Shown: in pieces, positions 9,246-20,475 of the stretch
How the letters are laid out: every line of letters starts with the position of its first letter
Position numbering within the stretch: position 1 is the stretch's first letter
Assembly: GCF_902859585.1 (NCBI RefSeq)
Contig: NZ_CADIJM010000009.1
Span: 62,001 to 126,000, forward strand
Origin: Achromobacter animicus
GTDB lineage: Bacteria; Pseudomonadota; Gammaproteobacteria; Burkholderiales; Burkholderiaceae_B
Direction of reading: 5' to 3'
Length of the DNA stretch: 64,000 nt
Notes under the pieces: generated by a model
Databases searched by the model: none
The model's input: the letters and a program-made list of their open reading frames with translations, nothing else
What the model was told of the DNA's origin: nothing
Program-made: the position numbers and the translations under genes

Positions 9246-9351
9246 TCCTAGGTGTGATCCCCCTAGGAGAAAACCAAATTAATGGATGAATTTGAACGGA
9301 GAAACGTACTGACCGTCTTGGTGCGAGCCCGACGGCATTCTTGCTGGTACG
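9246..9351 (-). promoter_or_regulatory. Structured 5' leader of the terC-hem gene row
   Basis: Between a TATAAT hexamer (9367-9372, minus strand) and the terC start lies a leader of about 125 bases. It can form a nested stem (9305-9309 with 9347-9351 outside, 9312-9317 with 9331-9336 inside). A second 7-bp hairpin (9246-9252 with 9262-9268) contains the AGGA of the probable ribosome-binding site. This layout suits translational control. The canonical GGGGAGUAG of the Mn2+ (yybP-ykoY) riboswitch is not present. Confidence 0.4.
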
Positions 9352-9366
9352 CGCAAAATTTCTTTC

Positions 9367-9372
9367 ATTATA
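9367..9372 (-). promoter_or_regulatory. Candidate -10 element for the terC leader
   Basis: A perfect TATAAT on the minus strand lies about 130 bases before the first terC start. No convincing -35 box stands 17 bases upstream. Confidence 0.4.
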
Positions 9373-9457
9373 GTTTCGTTCAGCTTTCCGTATGATTGCC
9401 CCGACCGCTTCCTGGACGCGGGATTACCCTAAGAAATCACCAAAAAGATGGACGAAA

Positions 9458-9481
9458 AAAAGCCCGCCGAAGCGGGCTTTT
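9458..9481. terminator. Terminator downstream of sucD
   Basis: The hairpin stem 9461-9467 with 9472-9478 (loop CGAA) is flanked by A and T runs, so it works in both directions. It ends the sucCD operon on the minus strand. Confidence 0.85.
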
Positions 9482-9500
9482 TATTGCGCAATGCTGAGAC

Positions 9501-10382
<882 letters not shown>

Positions 10383-10403
10383 TGTGAATCCTTGATTTTC
10401 TCT

Positions 10404-11564
<1,161 letters not shown>

Positions 11565-11574
11565 GTGTTACCTG

Positions 11575-12177
11575 TCAGGACGTATGAGAAAAAGAAGGTG
11601 AATCGGAGGACGACTCGGCCGATGCCTCAGCGCTACCCCCGGTGTACCACTCGGGATAATGCTCAGCCACCACAGGGCCGCCAGTGCTGAGCGCATGGCA
11701 GCCGTCCAGTTGGAATGGACGCCGGTTCGGGTTGGGTTCCTGCCGCCGGCGGTTGGCCATCGTCTGGACCGCCGCGGTGGGAAGCACCTGCGACAGTTCG
11801 GTCATGTGCGTACAGCCTTCCACATGCCCGAACCGCTCTTTGACCTGGCGACGGAACCCCTTGAGCAGGTTCATGCCGATCAGGTCAGTGTACGCCGGCT
11901 CGATGGCCTTGCAATGCTCGCCGTAAGGCGCCGCGTCATAGACGGCCTGAGCCGCCACGATCGAGAATTGTTCGTCGATGGTGATGCGCAGGTGCATATG
12001 GTGGATGGGTTGCCCCGCCTTGAACATCTCGCCGTCGCGCTTGGGAAAATCGTACGCCTTGACGTCGATAAGCTCGGCTTCCAGGTCCCAGTTGCCGTCG
12101 TCGCGCGCGTACGACTGCACACGTATGGAACGCGTATGCAGCGGCTGACGAGGACAATCCGGCGGTGGCAAGGGCAT
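11575..12177 (-). CDS. DUF2889 domain protein
   Basis: The 200-residue product carries the DUF2889 pattern [20 protein letters not shown], then [20 protein letters not shown] and CTHMTEL. The molecular function of the family is unknown. It is the first gene of the sucCD operon, with 10 bases between its stop and sucC. A TATACT hexamer on the minus strand (12240-12245) is a candidate -10 box for the unit. Confidence 0.75.
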   Translation of the reverse strand: MPLPPPDCPRQPLHTRSIRVQSYARDDGNWDLEAELIDVKAYDFPKRDGEMFKAGQPIHHMHLRITIDEQFSIVAAQAVYDAAPYGEHCKAIEPAYTDLIGMNLLKGFRRQVKERFGHVEGCTHMTELSQVLPTAAVQTMANRRRQEPNPNRRPFQLDGCHALSTGGPVVAEHYPEWYTGGSAEASAESSSDSPSFSHTS

Positions 12178-12379
12178 GCGTGGGGCCTGCGGGGCAGAGA
12201 CGGCCAGCGCGTAATGGTGCGCGGCAACAAAACCTTCAAAGTATAGCGCAGGCGGCCTGCCGCAATCGTATTAATTGGCCGGGGGATGGCCCGCTATCCC
12301 ACACGCTGGCATGCGCGGCGGCGGCCACTCGCGTTGGGCCGTCGCCAGATCGGCCCTGGATTCACCGTCGGTGGATCGC

Positions 12380-12414
12380 AAAAAACCCGGCGCGCGCAAG
12401 GGAGCACGGCCGGG
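12380..12414 (-). terminator. Terminator of metE
   Basis: On the minus strand a GC-rich stem (12386-12391 with 12409-12414) is followed by six T residues, 50 bases after the metE stop. The loop is long, so termination strength is uncertain. Confidence 0.6.
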
Positions 12415-12463
12415 CGGGGGAATGCGGCGCCCGGCGCCCGCGCGCCGGGGACGGACCATGGCT

Positions 12464-14761
12464 TCAGGCCGCGTCGCGCAGCGCGCGGGCCGCCTGGACC
12501 ATGCCGATCAGTGCCGCCTCGGTTTCCGGCCAGGCACGCGTCTTCAGGCCGCAATCGGGGTTCACCCACAGGCGCTCCTTGGGCAGGCGGGCGGCAGCCT
12601 TGTTCATCAGGTCCACCATCCAGTCCACCTCGGGCACGTTGGGCGAGTGGATGTCGTACACACCGGGGCCGATGTCGTTCGGGTAACGGAAATCCTCGAA
12701 CGCCTTGAGCAGTTCCATATTGGAGCGCGACGTTTCGATGGTGATCACGTCGGCGTCCATGGCCGCGATGGATTCGATGATGTCGTTGAACTCCGAATAG
12801 CACATATGGGTGTGGATCTGCGTCTCGTCGCGCACGCCGGCGGTCGACAGGCGGAAGCAGTCCACGGCCCAGTCCAGGTACGCCTGCCAGTCGGCGCGGC
12901 GCAGCGGCAGGCCCTCGCGGATGGCGGGCTCGTCGATCTGGATGACGTTGATGCCGGCCGCTTCCAGGTCCACGACCTCGTCGCGCAGGGCCAGCGCAAG
13001 CTGGCGGCAGGTCTGTTCGCGCGGCTGGTCATCGCGCACGAACGACCATTGCAGGATGGTGACCGGACCCGTCAGCATGCCCTTGACCGGCTTATCGGTC
13101 AGCGACTGCGCGTAGGACGACCAGCCGACCGTCATGGGCGCGGGGCGCGCCACGTCGCCGAAGATGATCGGCGGTTTCACGCAGCGCGAGCCGTAGCTCT
13201 GCACCCAGCCGTTCTTCGTGAAGGCGAATCCGGCCAGCAGCTCGCCGAAATACTCCACCATGTCGTTGCGCTCGGGCTCGCCGTGCACCAGTACGTCCAG
13301 GCCCACTTTTTCCTGGAAGCGGATGACTTCCTCGATCTCCTTGCGGATGGCGGCTTCGTACGCGGAATCCGTCAGGGCGCCGGCCTTCCAGTCGCGGCGC
13401 AGCGCGCGGATTTCGGCGGTTTGCGGGAACGAGCCGATGGTCGTGGTGGGATAGGCGGGCAGCCCCAGCTGCTGCTGTTGGCGCGCGATGCGGCCGGCGA
13501 ACGGCGCGCGGTCGCGCGACACGCCCTGGGCGGCAGCCATGCGCTGGGCCACGACCGGATTGTGAATGCGCACCGAAGCGCGTCGCGCGGCCAGTGCAGC
13601 GCGTTGCGCGGCCAGCCCATCCTGCACCGTCGGGTCCGTGGCGCTGTCGAGCGCGCGGCCCAGCAGGGTCAGCTCATCCAGCTTCTGCGCGGCAAAGGAC
13701 AGCCAGCTCTTGAGTTCGGCGTCCAGATCCGTTTCGTTTTCCAGGTCGACCGGCACGTGCAGCAGCGAGCACGACGGCGCCAGCCACAGGCGGTCGCCCA
13801 ATTGGCGCGCGACCGGAGCCAGCGTGGCGATGGCGGCGTCCAGGTCGGTGCGCCAGATGTTGCGGCCATTGATGATGCCCGCGGACAGCACCTGCCCGTC
13901 ATTCAGGCCGGCGACCACCGCGGCCAGCTGCTCCGGCGCGCGCACCAGATCCACGTGCAGACCGGCCACCGGCAAGGCCTGCGCCGTCGGCAGGTTGTCC
14001 TTCAGACCGTCGAAGTAGGTCGCGACGAGCAGCTTGACCGGGTTAGCGGACAGCGTTTCGTAAACCTGTTTGAACGCGTCGCGCCAGGCTTGCGGCAGAT
14101 CGAGCGCCAGGATGGGCTCGTCGATCTGCACCCACTCGATGCCCAGCTTGGCAAAGCGCGTCAACACGTCCTGGTAGACCGGCAGCAGCGCCGTCAGAAG
14201 CTGCAGTTTGCCGGAATCGGCGGGACCGTCGGCGAATGCGTCGCCCTTGCCCAGGAACAGCCAGGTCAGCGGGCCGGGAATGACCGGCTTGACCTGCAGA
14301 CCCAGCGCCTGCGCTTCCTTGACCTGTTCAAACAGGGTGTCGCGGGCAACGCGGAAGGTCTGGCCGGGCACCAGCTCGGGGACGATGTAGTGGTAGTTGG
14401 TATCGAACCACTTCGTCATTTCGCAGGCGGCGGCGGGCTTGCCCGACGGCGCGCGTCCGCGGCCCATGCGAAAGAGCGTGTCCAGCGAGACCGGCTCATT
14501 GTCCTTTTGGCCGAAGCGCGCGGGCACCGCGCCGAGCAGCGTCGTCCATTCGAGGATCGGGTCGTACCAGGCGAAATCGCCCACGGGCACAAGCTTGACG
14601 CCCGCTGCCGCCTGAAGGCGCCAATGGCGGGCGCGCAGTTCGCGGCCCGTTTCCTCCAATGCTTCGGCGGTTTGCTTGCCGGCCCAATAGCCTTCAACGG
14701 CCCGCTTGAGCTCGCGATGGGCGCCAATGCGGGGGAATCCCAAATTATGAATCGTAGTCAT
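12464..14761 (-). CDS. metE: Cobalamin-independent methionine synthase
   Basis: The 765-residue enzyme transfers a methyl group from 5-methyltetrahydropteroyl-triglutamate to homocysteine. It has the N-terminal MetE domain ([18 protein letters not shown]) and the C-terminal catalytic barrel with zinc ligands in [22 protein letters not shown] and NPDCGLKTR. The start at 14761 (MTTIHN) is the family start. The longer ORF from 14779 adds six unlikely residues. It diverges from metR. No cobalamin riboswitch is visible upstream. Confidence 0.97.
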   Translation of the reverse strand: MTTIHNLGFPRIGAHRELKRAVEGYWAGKQTAEALEETGRELRARHWRLQAAAGVKLVPVGDFAWYDPILEWTTLLGAVPARFGQKDNEPVSLDTLFRMGRGRAPSGKPAAACEMTKWFDTNYHYIVPELVPGQTFRVARDTLFEQVKEAQALGLQVKPVIPGPLTWLFLGKGDAFADGPADSGKLQLLTALLPVYQDVLTRFAKLGIEWVQIDEPILALDLPQAWRDAFKQVYETLSANPVKLLVATYFDGLKDNLPTAQALPVAGLHVDLVRAPEQLAAVVAGLNDGQVLSAGIINGRNIWRTDLDAAIATLAPVARQLGDRLWLAPSCSLLHVPVDLENETDLDAELKSWLSFAAQKLDELTLLGRALDSATDPTVQDGLAAQRAALAARRASVRIHNPVVAQRMAAAQGVSRDRAPFAGRIARQQQQLGLPAYPTTTIGSFPQTAEIRALRRDWKAGALTDSAYEAAIRKEIEEVIRFQEKVGLDVLVHGEPERNDMVEYFGELLAGFAFTKNGWVQSYGSRCVKPPIIFGDVARPAPMTVGWSSYAQSLTDKPVKGMLTGPVTILQWSFVRDDQPREQTCRQLALALRDEVVDLEAAGINVIQIDEPAIREGLPLRRADWQAYLDWAVDCFRLSTAGVRDETQIHTHMCYSEFNDIIESIAAMDADVITIETSRSNMELLKAFEDFRYPNDIGPGVYDIHSPNVPEVDWMVDLMNKAAARLPKERLWVNPDCGLKTRAWPETEAALIGMVQAARALRDAA

Positions 14762-14852
14762 GTGAACTCGCCATCCCACAAAATTTATTCAAGTGACGAG
14801 CATTCTGACGCTAAATCAAAATGAATCAAAATCAATGTCTACATTTATAAGA

Positions 14853-14865
14853 TGAAGAAATCTCA
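14853..14865. promoter_or_regulatory. Candidate MetR binding site
   Basis: TGAAGAAATCTCA fits the MetR consensus TGAA-N5-TTCA with one mismatch and lies in the metE-metR intergenic region. Confidence 0.45.
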
Positions 14866-14944
14866 TAGAATGCCGGCTTGGTCCCGGGAAGGTAGATTCA
14901 TCGCCGGGATGCCCTCGTAGATTCGTCTTGTATGAAGCCGCCCG

Positions 14945-15862
14945 ATGCTGGAAATTCGCCACCTTGAAACACTGACCGCCATCCGTGACGGCGGCAGCCT
15001 GCAGGAAGCTGCAGAGCGCCTGCACCTGACTCAATCGGCGCTGTCGCATCAATTGCGGGACCTGGAAACTCGGCTGGGTACGCCCCTGTTGAATCGCCGC
15101 ACGCGGCCGGCCCGGCTGACGACGGCGGGCTTGCGAGTACTGGCGCTGGCCGACGAGGTCTTGCCGCGCATCCGCGCCACGGAGCGCGATTTGCAGCGCC
15201 TGGCTGCCGGACGCACCGGCCGGCTGCACCTGGCGATCGACTGCCATTCCTGCTTTCAGTGGCTGATGCCGGCGCTGGACGCCTTCCGCGTGCAATGGCC
15301 GGACGTGGCGCTGGACCTGTCTGCAGCGTTCTCCTTCGCCCCCCTGCCCGCGCTGGTGCGCGGCGACCTGGACCTGGTCATCACGTCGGACCCGCAGCCG
15401 CTGGACGCAGTGGACTACCTGCCGCTATTCAAATATGAACTGGTGCTGGCCGTGTCCGAATCCAACCCGCTTGCCGGCAACAAATTCGTCATGCCGGAGC
15501 AGTTGGCGGACCAGACGCTGATCACCTATCCGGTGGACAAGCAGCGCCTGGACGTCTTTACCGCCTTCCTGGACCCGGCGGACGTGGAGCCGGCCGCCGT
15601 CCGCAAGGCCGAGCTGACGCCGATCATTGCGCAACTGGTGGCGAGCAATCGCGGCGTGGCAGCCCTGCCCAATTGGGCGCTGACGGAATACATGAATCAG
15701 GGATGGCTGCGGCTTTGCCGCCTGGGCCCGCAAGGCGTGTGGCGCACGCTGTATGCGACGGTGCGCAGCGAGGACACGGACGCCTCTTATATCGATGAAT
15801 TTCTGACCATTACCCGCGACGTCTGTTTCAAGACGCTGTCGGGCATCAAGTCGGCGAAGTGA
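14945..15862 (+). CDS. metR: LysR family regulator MetR
   Basis: The 305-residue protein has an N-terminal winged HTH (MLEIRHLETLTAIRDGGSLQ, then LTQSALSHQLRDLE) and a LysR substrate-binding domain. The divergent position beside metE and the IRHLETL...DGGSLQEAA start match MetR, the homocysteine-responsive activator of metE. The effector is inferred from the family. Confidence 0.93.
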   Translation: MLEIRHLETLTAIRDGGSLQEAAERLHLTQSALSHQLRDLETRLGTPLLNRRTRPARLTTAGLRVLALADEVLPRIRATERDLQRLAAGRTGRLHLAIDCHSCFQWLMPALDAFRVQWPDVALDLSAAFSFAPLPALVRGDLDLVITSDPQPLDAVDYLPLFKYELVLAVSESNPLAGNKFVMPEQLADQTLITYPVDKQRLDVFTAFLDPADVEPAAVRKAELTPIIAQLVASNRGVAALPNWALTEYMNQGWLRLCRLGPQGVWRTLYATVRSEDTDASYIDEFLTITRDVCFKTLSGIKSAK

Positions 15863-15939
15863 TCACGTAAGGGACAGCGACGACTGCAGCGCCGCCGGCC
15901 GGCCCGACGCCCGCGGGAACAATGCCCGCCGGCCCCACG

Positions 15940-16668
15940 TCAGTCTTCGTCGCCCTCGCCCAGGATGCGCCGGATGACGTCGTGCGCGAAACCGCGGCTG
16001 GCCAGAAAGCGCGCCTGCTTTGCATAGACGGTGCGATCTTCGGGCTTGGCGCTGAAGCGCTTTTTCCAGACCTCAAGCGCCCGGTCGTATTCGGTGGCGC
16101 GAAGCTGGTCGCGCAATTCCGCGACCTGATTGTCGTCCACGCCGTGCTGGCGCAGTTCCTGCACGATGCGCGCCGCACCCTGCCGTGAGGCGCGCCGATG
16201 GACCAGGCTTTGGGCGAAGCGCTCGGTGGACAGCCAGCCCTCTTTCTCAAGCGCGTCCAGCACGGATTCGACTTCGGCTGCGTCTTCGGCGTAAGCGGCC
16301 AGCTTGCGCGCCAGTTCTTCGCGCGCGTGTTCGCGCCGCGATAGATACCCCACTGCCCGCATCTTCAGCGACGGCCCCTTGCGGGCCTGCTTGCCATCAG
16401 ACGTGGTTGCCTCGCCAGGGCTGTCGGCAGGGTCGGCGCGCCGGCCGCGCGCGGCGCCGCGTTGAGCGGAACTACGTTGCTCGGAACTGCGCTGCCACAG
16501 GCCGGCGGGTTCGACGCCATCGGCCGAATCGTCAGGCGCCGCGGCCTCGCGGGCCACCCGCGCATCGGACGTGCGCCGCAAGCCTTGCGGCTTGGCGACC
16601 GTTTCGAATTCGTCGTCCAACCTGGCGCGTTGGCGCTCGGCGGATGCGGGAGTCGATTTCCAGCTCAT
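15940..16668 (-). CDS. recX: Regulatory protein RecX
   Basis: RecX limits RecA filament growth. The 242-residue product has a typical RecX region in its last 145 residues (MRAVGYLSRREHAREELARK, then a long three-helix repeat). About 95 charged, low-complexity residues precede it, longer than in most RecX proteins. It is downstream of recA in the same direction, with a terminator-like element between. An internal start near MRAVGYLS would give a shorter protein, so the true start is not certain. Confidence 0.88.
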   Translation of the reverse strand: MSWKSTPASAERQRARLDDEFETVAKPQGLRRTSDARVAREAAAPDDSADGVEPAGLWQRSSEQRSSAQRGAARGRRADPADSPGEATTSDGKQARKGPSLKMRAVGYLSRREHAREELARKLAAYAEDAAEVESVLDALEKEGWLSTERFAQSLVHRRASRQGAARIVQELRQHGVDDNQVAELRDQLRATEYDRALEVWKKRFSAKPEDRTVYAKQARFLASRGFAHDVIRRILGEGDED

Positions 16669-16690
16669 GCGCTTTCCTGCTTGCTAAACA

Positions 16691-16758
16691 AAACGGCAGG
16701 CCCAAGAGAAAAACGGCAGGCCCAAGAAAAAAACGGCAGGCCCAAGTGGCGCCTGCCG
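16691..16758 (-). terminator. recA terminator with a triplicated 3' arm
   Basis: On the minus strand an 8-bp stem (16751-16758 with 16734-16741) is followed by a T run. The 3' arm plus T run occurs three times with a 20-base period (16691, 16711, 16731). Any of the three copies can pair with the single 5' arm. It lies between recA and recX. Confidence 0.7.
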
Positions 16759-16830
16759 CAGTTTCCCAGCCCAGACGGGCCGGCGGAGGGGCTAGCCCGA
16801 ACCGCGGCGAGCCCAGTCGAATGCCCGGGA

Positions 16831-17892
16831 TTACTCGGCGGTGTCTTCCGCCGTGGGCACGAATTCAGCGGCGCGGCTGACGATGCCCTGGTTTTCGCGG
16901 ACGCGGTTTTCGATCTCGATGGCCATGTCCTTGTGTTCTTTCAGGTATTCGCGGACGTTGTCCTTGCCCTGGCCGATGCGGTTGCCGTTGTAGCTGTACC
17001 AGGCGCCCGACTTGTCGACGACGTTGGCGGCCACGCCCAGGTCGATGATTTCGCCTTCGCGCGAGATGCCGGCGCCATACATGATGTCGAACTCAGCCTG
17101 CTTGAACGGCGGCGCCACCTTGTTCTTGACGACCTTGACGCGGGTTTCGTTGCCGACGACCTCGTCGCCCTTCTTGATGGAGCCAATGCGGCGGATGTCC
17201 AGGCGCACGGACGCGTAGAACTTGAGCGCATTGCCGCCGGTGGTGGTTTCGGGGTTGCCGAACATGACGCCGATCTTCATGCGGATCTGGTTGATGAAGA
17301 TGACCATGCAGTTGGTCTTCTTGATGGTGGCGGTCAGCTTGCGCAGGGCCTGGCTCATCAGGCGGGCCTGCAGGCCGGGCAGCGAATCGCCCATTTCGCC
17401 TTCGATTTCAGCCTTGGGAACCAGCGCAGCCACCGAGTCGACGACGATCAGGTCGACCGAGCCCGAGCGCACCAGCGCGTCGGTGATTTCCAGAGCCTGT
17501 TCGCCCGTGTCCGGTTGCGAGATCAGCAGGTCGGACAGGTTGACGCCCAGCTTGGAGGCGTACTGGACATCCAGGGCGTGTTCGGCGTCGACGAAGGCGC
17601 AGGTGCCGCCCAGCTTTTGCATTTCGGCGACGACCTGCAGCGTGAGCGTGGTCTTGCCCGACGATTCCGGACCGTAGATTTCAACGACGCGGCCGCGCGG
17701 CAAGCCGCCGACGCCCAGCGCGATGTCCAGACCGAGCGAGCCCGTGGAAACCACCTGGATGTCGTGCGAGACCTCGTTGTCGCCGTAGCGCATGATCGAG
17801 CCCTTGCCGAACTGCTTTTCGATCTGCGAAAGTGCGGCGGCAAGCGCCTTGGCTTTTTCCGAAGCGGCGGCCTTGGTGGTTTTGTCGTCCAT
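16831..17892 (-). CDS. recA: Recombinase RecA
   Basis: The 353-residue protein is the homologous recombination strand-exchange ATPase and LexA co-protease. It shows Walker [10 protein letters not shown], the segment [16 protein letters not shown], the L1/L2 loops and an acidic C-terminus. The start is [13 protein letters not shown] at 17892, with AGGA six bases upstream. A candidate SOS box lies 81-100 bases upstream of the start. Confidence 0.98.
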   Translation of the reverse strand: MDDKTTKAAASEKAKALAAALSQIEKQFGKGSIMRYGDNEVSHDIQVVSTGSLGLDIALGVGGLPRGRVVEIYGPESSGKTTLTLQVVAEMQKLGGTCAFVDAEHALDVQYASKLGVNLSDLLISQPDTGEQALEITDALVRSGSVDLIVVDSVAALVPKAEIEGEMGDSLPGLQARLMSQALRKLTATIKKTNCMVIFINQIRMKIGVMFGNPETTTGGNALKFYASVRLDIRRIGSIKKGDEVVGNETRVKVVKNKVAPPFKQAEFDIMYGAGISREGEIIDLGVAANVVDKSGAWYSYNGNRIGQGKDNVREYLKEHKDMAIEIENRVRENQGIVSRAAEFVPTAEDTAE

Positions 17893-17972
17893 GAGGAGTC
17901 CTGTCTGTAACGTATCTGGAAGTCGGAAAACTGCGGGTCTGGCAATGAGGTTCAGATTATGGCATCGGATTG

Positions 17973-17992
17973 TACTGGACAAATAACCAGTG
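17973..17992. promoter_or_regulatory. Candidate LexA (SOS) box upstream of recA
   Basis: The palindrome TACTG-N10-CAGTG matches the LexA CTG-N10-CAG core and lies within the recA promoter region. It departs from the Escherichia coli box at the T and A next to the core (CTGG...CCAG). Confidence 0.6.
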
Positions 17993-18117
17993 TGCCAGTT
18001 CTTTGCACGTATACCCTGAGTGGCAAGCCCGGCGGCGTGTGACAGAATCCGGAGCGATCCCGGTATTTTGCCCTTTTTCCGCCCCCGGGCCGCGGTGTTT
18101 CTTCCTAGCAGCAGCCC

Positions 18118-18807
18118 ATGCGTATCCTGATCGCCGAAGACGACAGCATCCTGGCCGACGGCCTGTCCCGCTCGTTGCGCCACAACGGCTACGCCGTGGA
18201 TGCCGTGCGCGATGGTCTTTCCGCCGATTCCGCGCTGGCCGCCCAGGCTTTCGACCTGCTCATCCTGGACCTCGGCCTGCCGCAACTGGCCGGCCTTGAA
18301 GTGCTGCGCCGCCTGCGCGCCCGCAATTCCGCCCTGCCCGTCCTCATCCTGACCGCCGCCGACAGCATCGAGCAGCGCGTCAAGGGCCTGGACCTGGGCG
18401 CCGACGACTATATGGCCAAGCCATTCGCGCTGTCCGAGCTCGAGGCCCGCGTGCGGGCGTTGACGCGACGCGGCGCGGGCGGCGGCGGCACCATGCTCAA
18501 GCATGGCAAGCTGCTCTTTGATCAGACCGGCCGCGTCGCCATCGTCGACGACCAGACGCTGGATCTGTCGGCGCGTGAGGTCAGCCTGCTCGAGATCCTG
18601 CTGACGCGCAGCGGCCGCATGGTCAGCAAGACCCAGCTCGTGGACCACCTGTGCGAATGGGGCGAGGAAGTCAGCACCAACGCCATCGAGGTCTATGTGC
18701 ATCGCCTGCGCAAAAAGCTCGAGCCCAGCGGCGTGAAGATCGTCACCGTGCGCGGCCTGGGCTACTGTCTTGAGCGGGACCAGGGTGCGGCGTACCTCGC
18801 AAGCTGA
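18118..18807 (+). CDS. OmpR/TctD-type response regulator
   Basis: The 229-residue protein has a receiver domain (acidic pocket EDD at residues 7-9, phosphoacceptor in [13 protein letters not shown], Lys in MAKPF) and a C-terminal winged helix ([25 protein letters not shown]). It pairs with the histidine kinase immediately downstream. Similarity is to the QseB/TctD group. The adjacent MHS transporter is a plausible target. Confidence 0.92.
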   Translation: MRILIAEDDSILADGLSRSLRHNGYAVDAVRDGLSADSALAAQAFDLLILDLGLPQLAGLEVLRRLRARNSALPVLILTAADSIEQRVKGLDLGADDYMAKPFALSELEARVRALTRRGAGGGGTMLKHGKLLFDQTGRVAIVDDQTLDLSAREVSLLEILLTRSGRMVSKTQLVDHLCEWGEEVSTNAIEVYVHRLRKKLEPSGVKIVTVRGLGYCLERDQGAAYLAS

Positions 18808-18847
18808 GCCCGCTCCAGAGCCGCTCAACCAGGAAGCCCTGGACATC

Positions 18848-20296
18848 ATGCAAGCCGGGTCCAAGGGCCCGAGTTTCGCGCCGCCGCAACGGTCGCTGCT
18901 GGGCGAGATCCTGGACTGGATGCTGGCGCCGCTGTTCCTTTTGTGGCCCATGAGTGTCGCCATCACCTACGTGGTGGCGCAGAACATCGCCAACGTGCCG
19001 TACGACCGGGCTCTGGCCAACAACCTGCACGTGCTGACGCGCCAGGTTCACGCTCAGGATGGCCGCGCGGTGCTGAAGATGACCGATGCCGCCCGCGACG
19101 TGCTGCGCGCCGACGAGACCGACAGCGTGTTCTGGCTGGCGCTGGGCAGCCGCGGCGAATACCTGGGCGGCGACCGCGCGCTGCCGTTGCCGACCACCGT
19201 GGGCCAGCCCCGCCCCGGCGAAGTCCAGTACGAAGACGACACGCTGCGCGGCTTTGGCATCCGCCTGGCCTTCACCTGGGTGGACCTGCACCTGCCCGGC
19301 ACGCAGCCCGCGCTGTTCATCGTGGCCGAGACCGTGGAAAAGCGCACGCAGCTCGCCAACGACATCATCAAGGGCGTGATCATTCCGCAGTTCGTGGTGC
19401 TGCCCATCGCCGTGCTGCTCGTCTGGTTCGGCCTGTCGCGCGGCGTGGCGCCGTTGAATGCGCTGCAGCAGCGGCTGCGCGCACGCCGGCCCGACGACCT
19501 CTCGCCCATCGACGAACGCGCCGCGCCTTCCGAGATTGCCCCGCTGGTCGCGGCCATGAACGACCTGCTGGACCGCCTGTCCGCCAACGTGCAGGCGCAG
19601 CGCCGTTTCGTGGCCGACGCGGCGCACCAGTTGAAGACGCCCCTGGCGGGATTGCGCACACAGGCTGAACTGGCGCTGCGGGACGCCAGTCCCGAGGAAA
19701 TGCAATCCAGCCTGCGCCAGCTCGTGACCGGTTCTGAGCGCGCAACCCGGCTCGTCAATCAGTTGCTGCTGCTGGCCCGGGCTGAAAATCCCAGCGCGAT
19801 CGGCCTGACACGCACGGACATCAACGCCATCGCTTACGAGCAGACCATGCACTGGGTGCCGCTGGCGCTGTCGCTCAGCACAGATCTGGGGTTCGAAGGC
19901 TCGGACACGCCTGTCGAGATCAATGGCAATCCGCTGCTGCTGGCCGAGCTGCTGAACAACCTGGTCGACAACGCGCTGCGCTACACCCCGCGCGGCGGCC
20001 ATATCACCGTGCGCGTGCTGCAAGCGGACGGCCAAGGCATCCTGGAAGTCGAGGACTCCGGACCGGGCATTGCGCCCGACGAACGCGAGCGCGTGTTCGA
20101 CCGCTTCTACCGCGTGCTGGGCACGTCATCCGACGGCAGCGGCCTGGGCCTGGCCATCGTGCGCGAAATCACGCAGAAGCATCAGGCGAGCGTCGAAATC
20201 GGCGACCATCCCACCGAACACTCCGACTTGCCAGGCACCCGCATCCGTGTCGTTTTTCCCCTCTACACGCCGCCATCCGAGACGTCCGACAGCTAA
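18848..20296 (+). CDS. TctE/QseC-like sensor histidine kinase
   Basis: The kinase has two membrane helices framing a periplasmic sensor of about 140 residues (TctE N-terminal type), a HAMP-like linker, the H-box [16 protein letters not shown], the N-box [12 protein letters not shown], and G boxes DSGPGIAP and [10 protein letters not shown] use the ATG at 18848 (482 residues, AGGAAG upstream). In-frame TTG at 18770 and GTG at 18785 would overlap the regulator gene and add up to 26 residues. Confidence 0.9.
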   Translation: MQAGSKGPSFAPPQRSLLGEILDWMLAPLFLLWPMSVAITYVVAQNIANVPYDRALANNLHVLTRQVHAQDGRAVLKMTDAARDVLRADETDSVFWLALGSRGEYLGGDRALPLPTTVGQPRPGEVQYEDDTLRGFGIRLAFTWVDLHLPGTQPALFIVAETVEKRTQLANDIIKGVIIPQFVVLPIAVLLVWFGLSRGVAPLNALQQRLRARRPDDLSPIDERAAPSEIAPLVAAMNDLLDRLSANVQAQRRFVADAAHQLKTPLAGLRTQAELALRDASPEEMQSSLRQLVTGSERATRLVNQLLLLARAENPSAIGLTRTDINAIAYEQTMHWVPLALSLSTDLGFEGSDTPVEINGNPLLLAELLNNLVDNALRYTPRGGHITVRVLQADGQGILEVEDSGPGIAPDERERVFDRFYRVLGTSSDGSGLGLAIVREITQKHQASVEIGDHPTEHSDLPGTRIRVVFPLYTPPSETSDS

Positions 20297-20475
20297 GGAC
20301 TATCCCTAGCCTTCCCCGGCGCGTTTACTGTTTGTTTCAATTTTAAGATTCAAGTAAGGGTCACGTCAGAACCTCGTCAGCCTCGGCCCCCAATGTGGCG
20401 ATAGCTCGATGTCGGCTCGCCGGCGGAGGGTCAAGCACGGCGGAAAACCGCCGGCCTAAAAAACGAGGAGACATC

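Noticed and set aside
9237-9420. Canonical yybP-ykoY manganese riboswitch upstream of terC
   Set aside because: The conserved GGGGAGUAG segment was not found. Only general structure is supported.
12275-14824. 849-codon plus-strand ORF opposite metE
   Set aside because: It lies entirely antisense to metE, and its low-complexity Arg/Gln/Gly translation is typical of a shadow frame.
14762-14944. Cobalamin riboswitch before metE
   Set aside because: No B12-box-like sequence, and the region is too short and AT rich.
16691-16746. Three regularly spaced repeats as a mini CRISPR array
   Set aside because: The spacers are only 4 bases, no cas genes are present, and the repeats are copies of the recA terminator arm.
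16831-18966. 711-codon ORF as an extended recA
   Set aside because: The upstream part is antisense to the response regulator and kinase genes. RecA begins at 17892.
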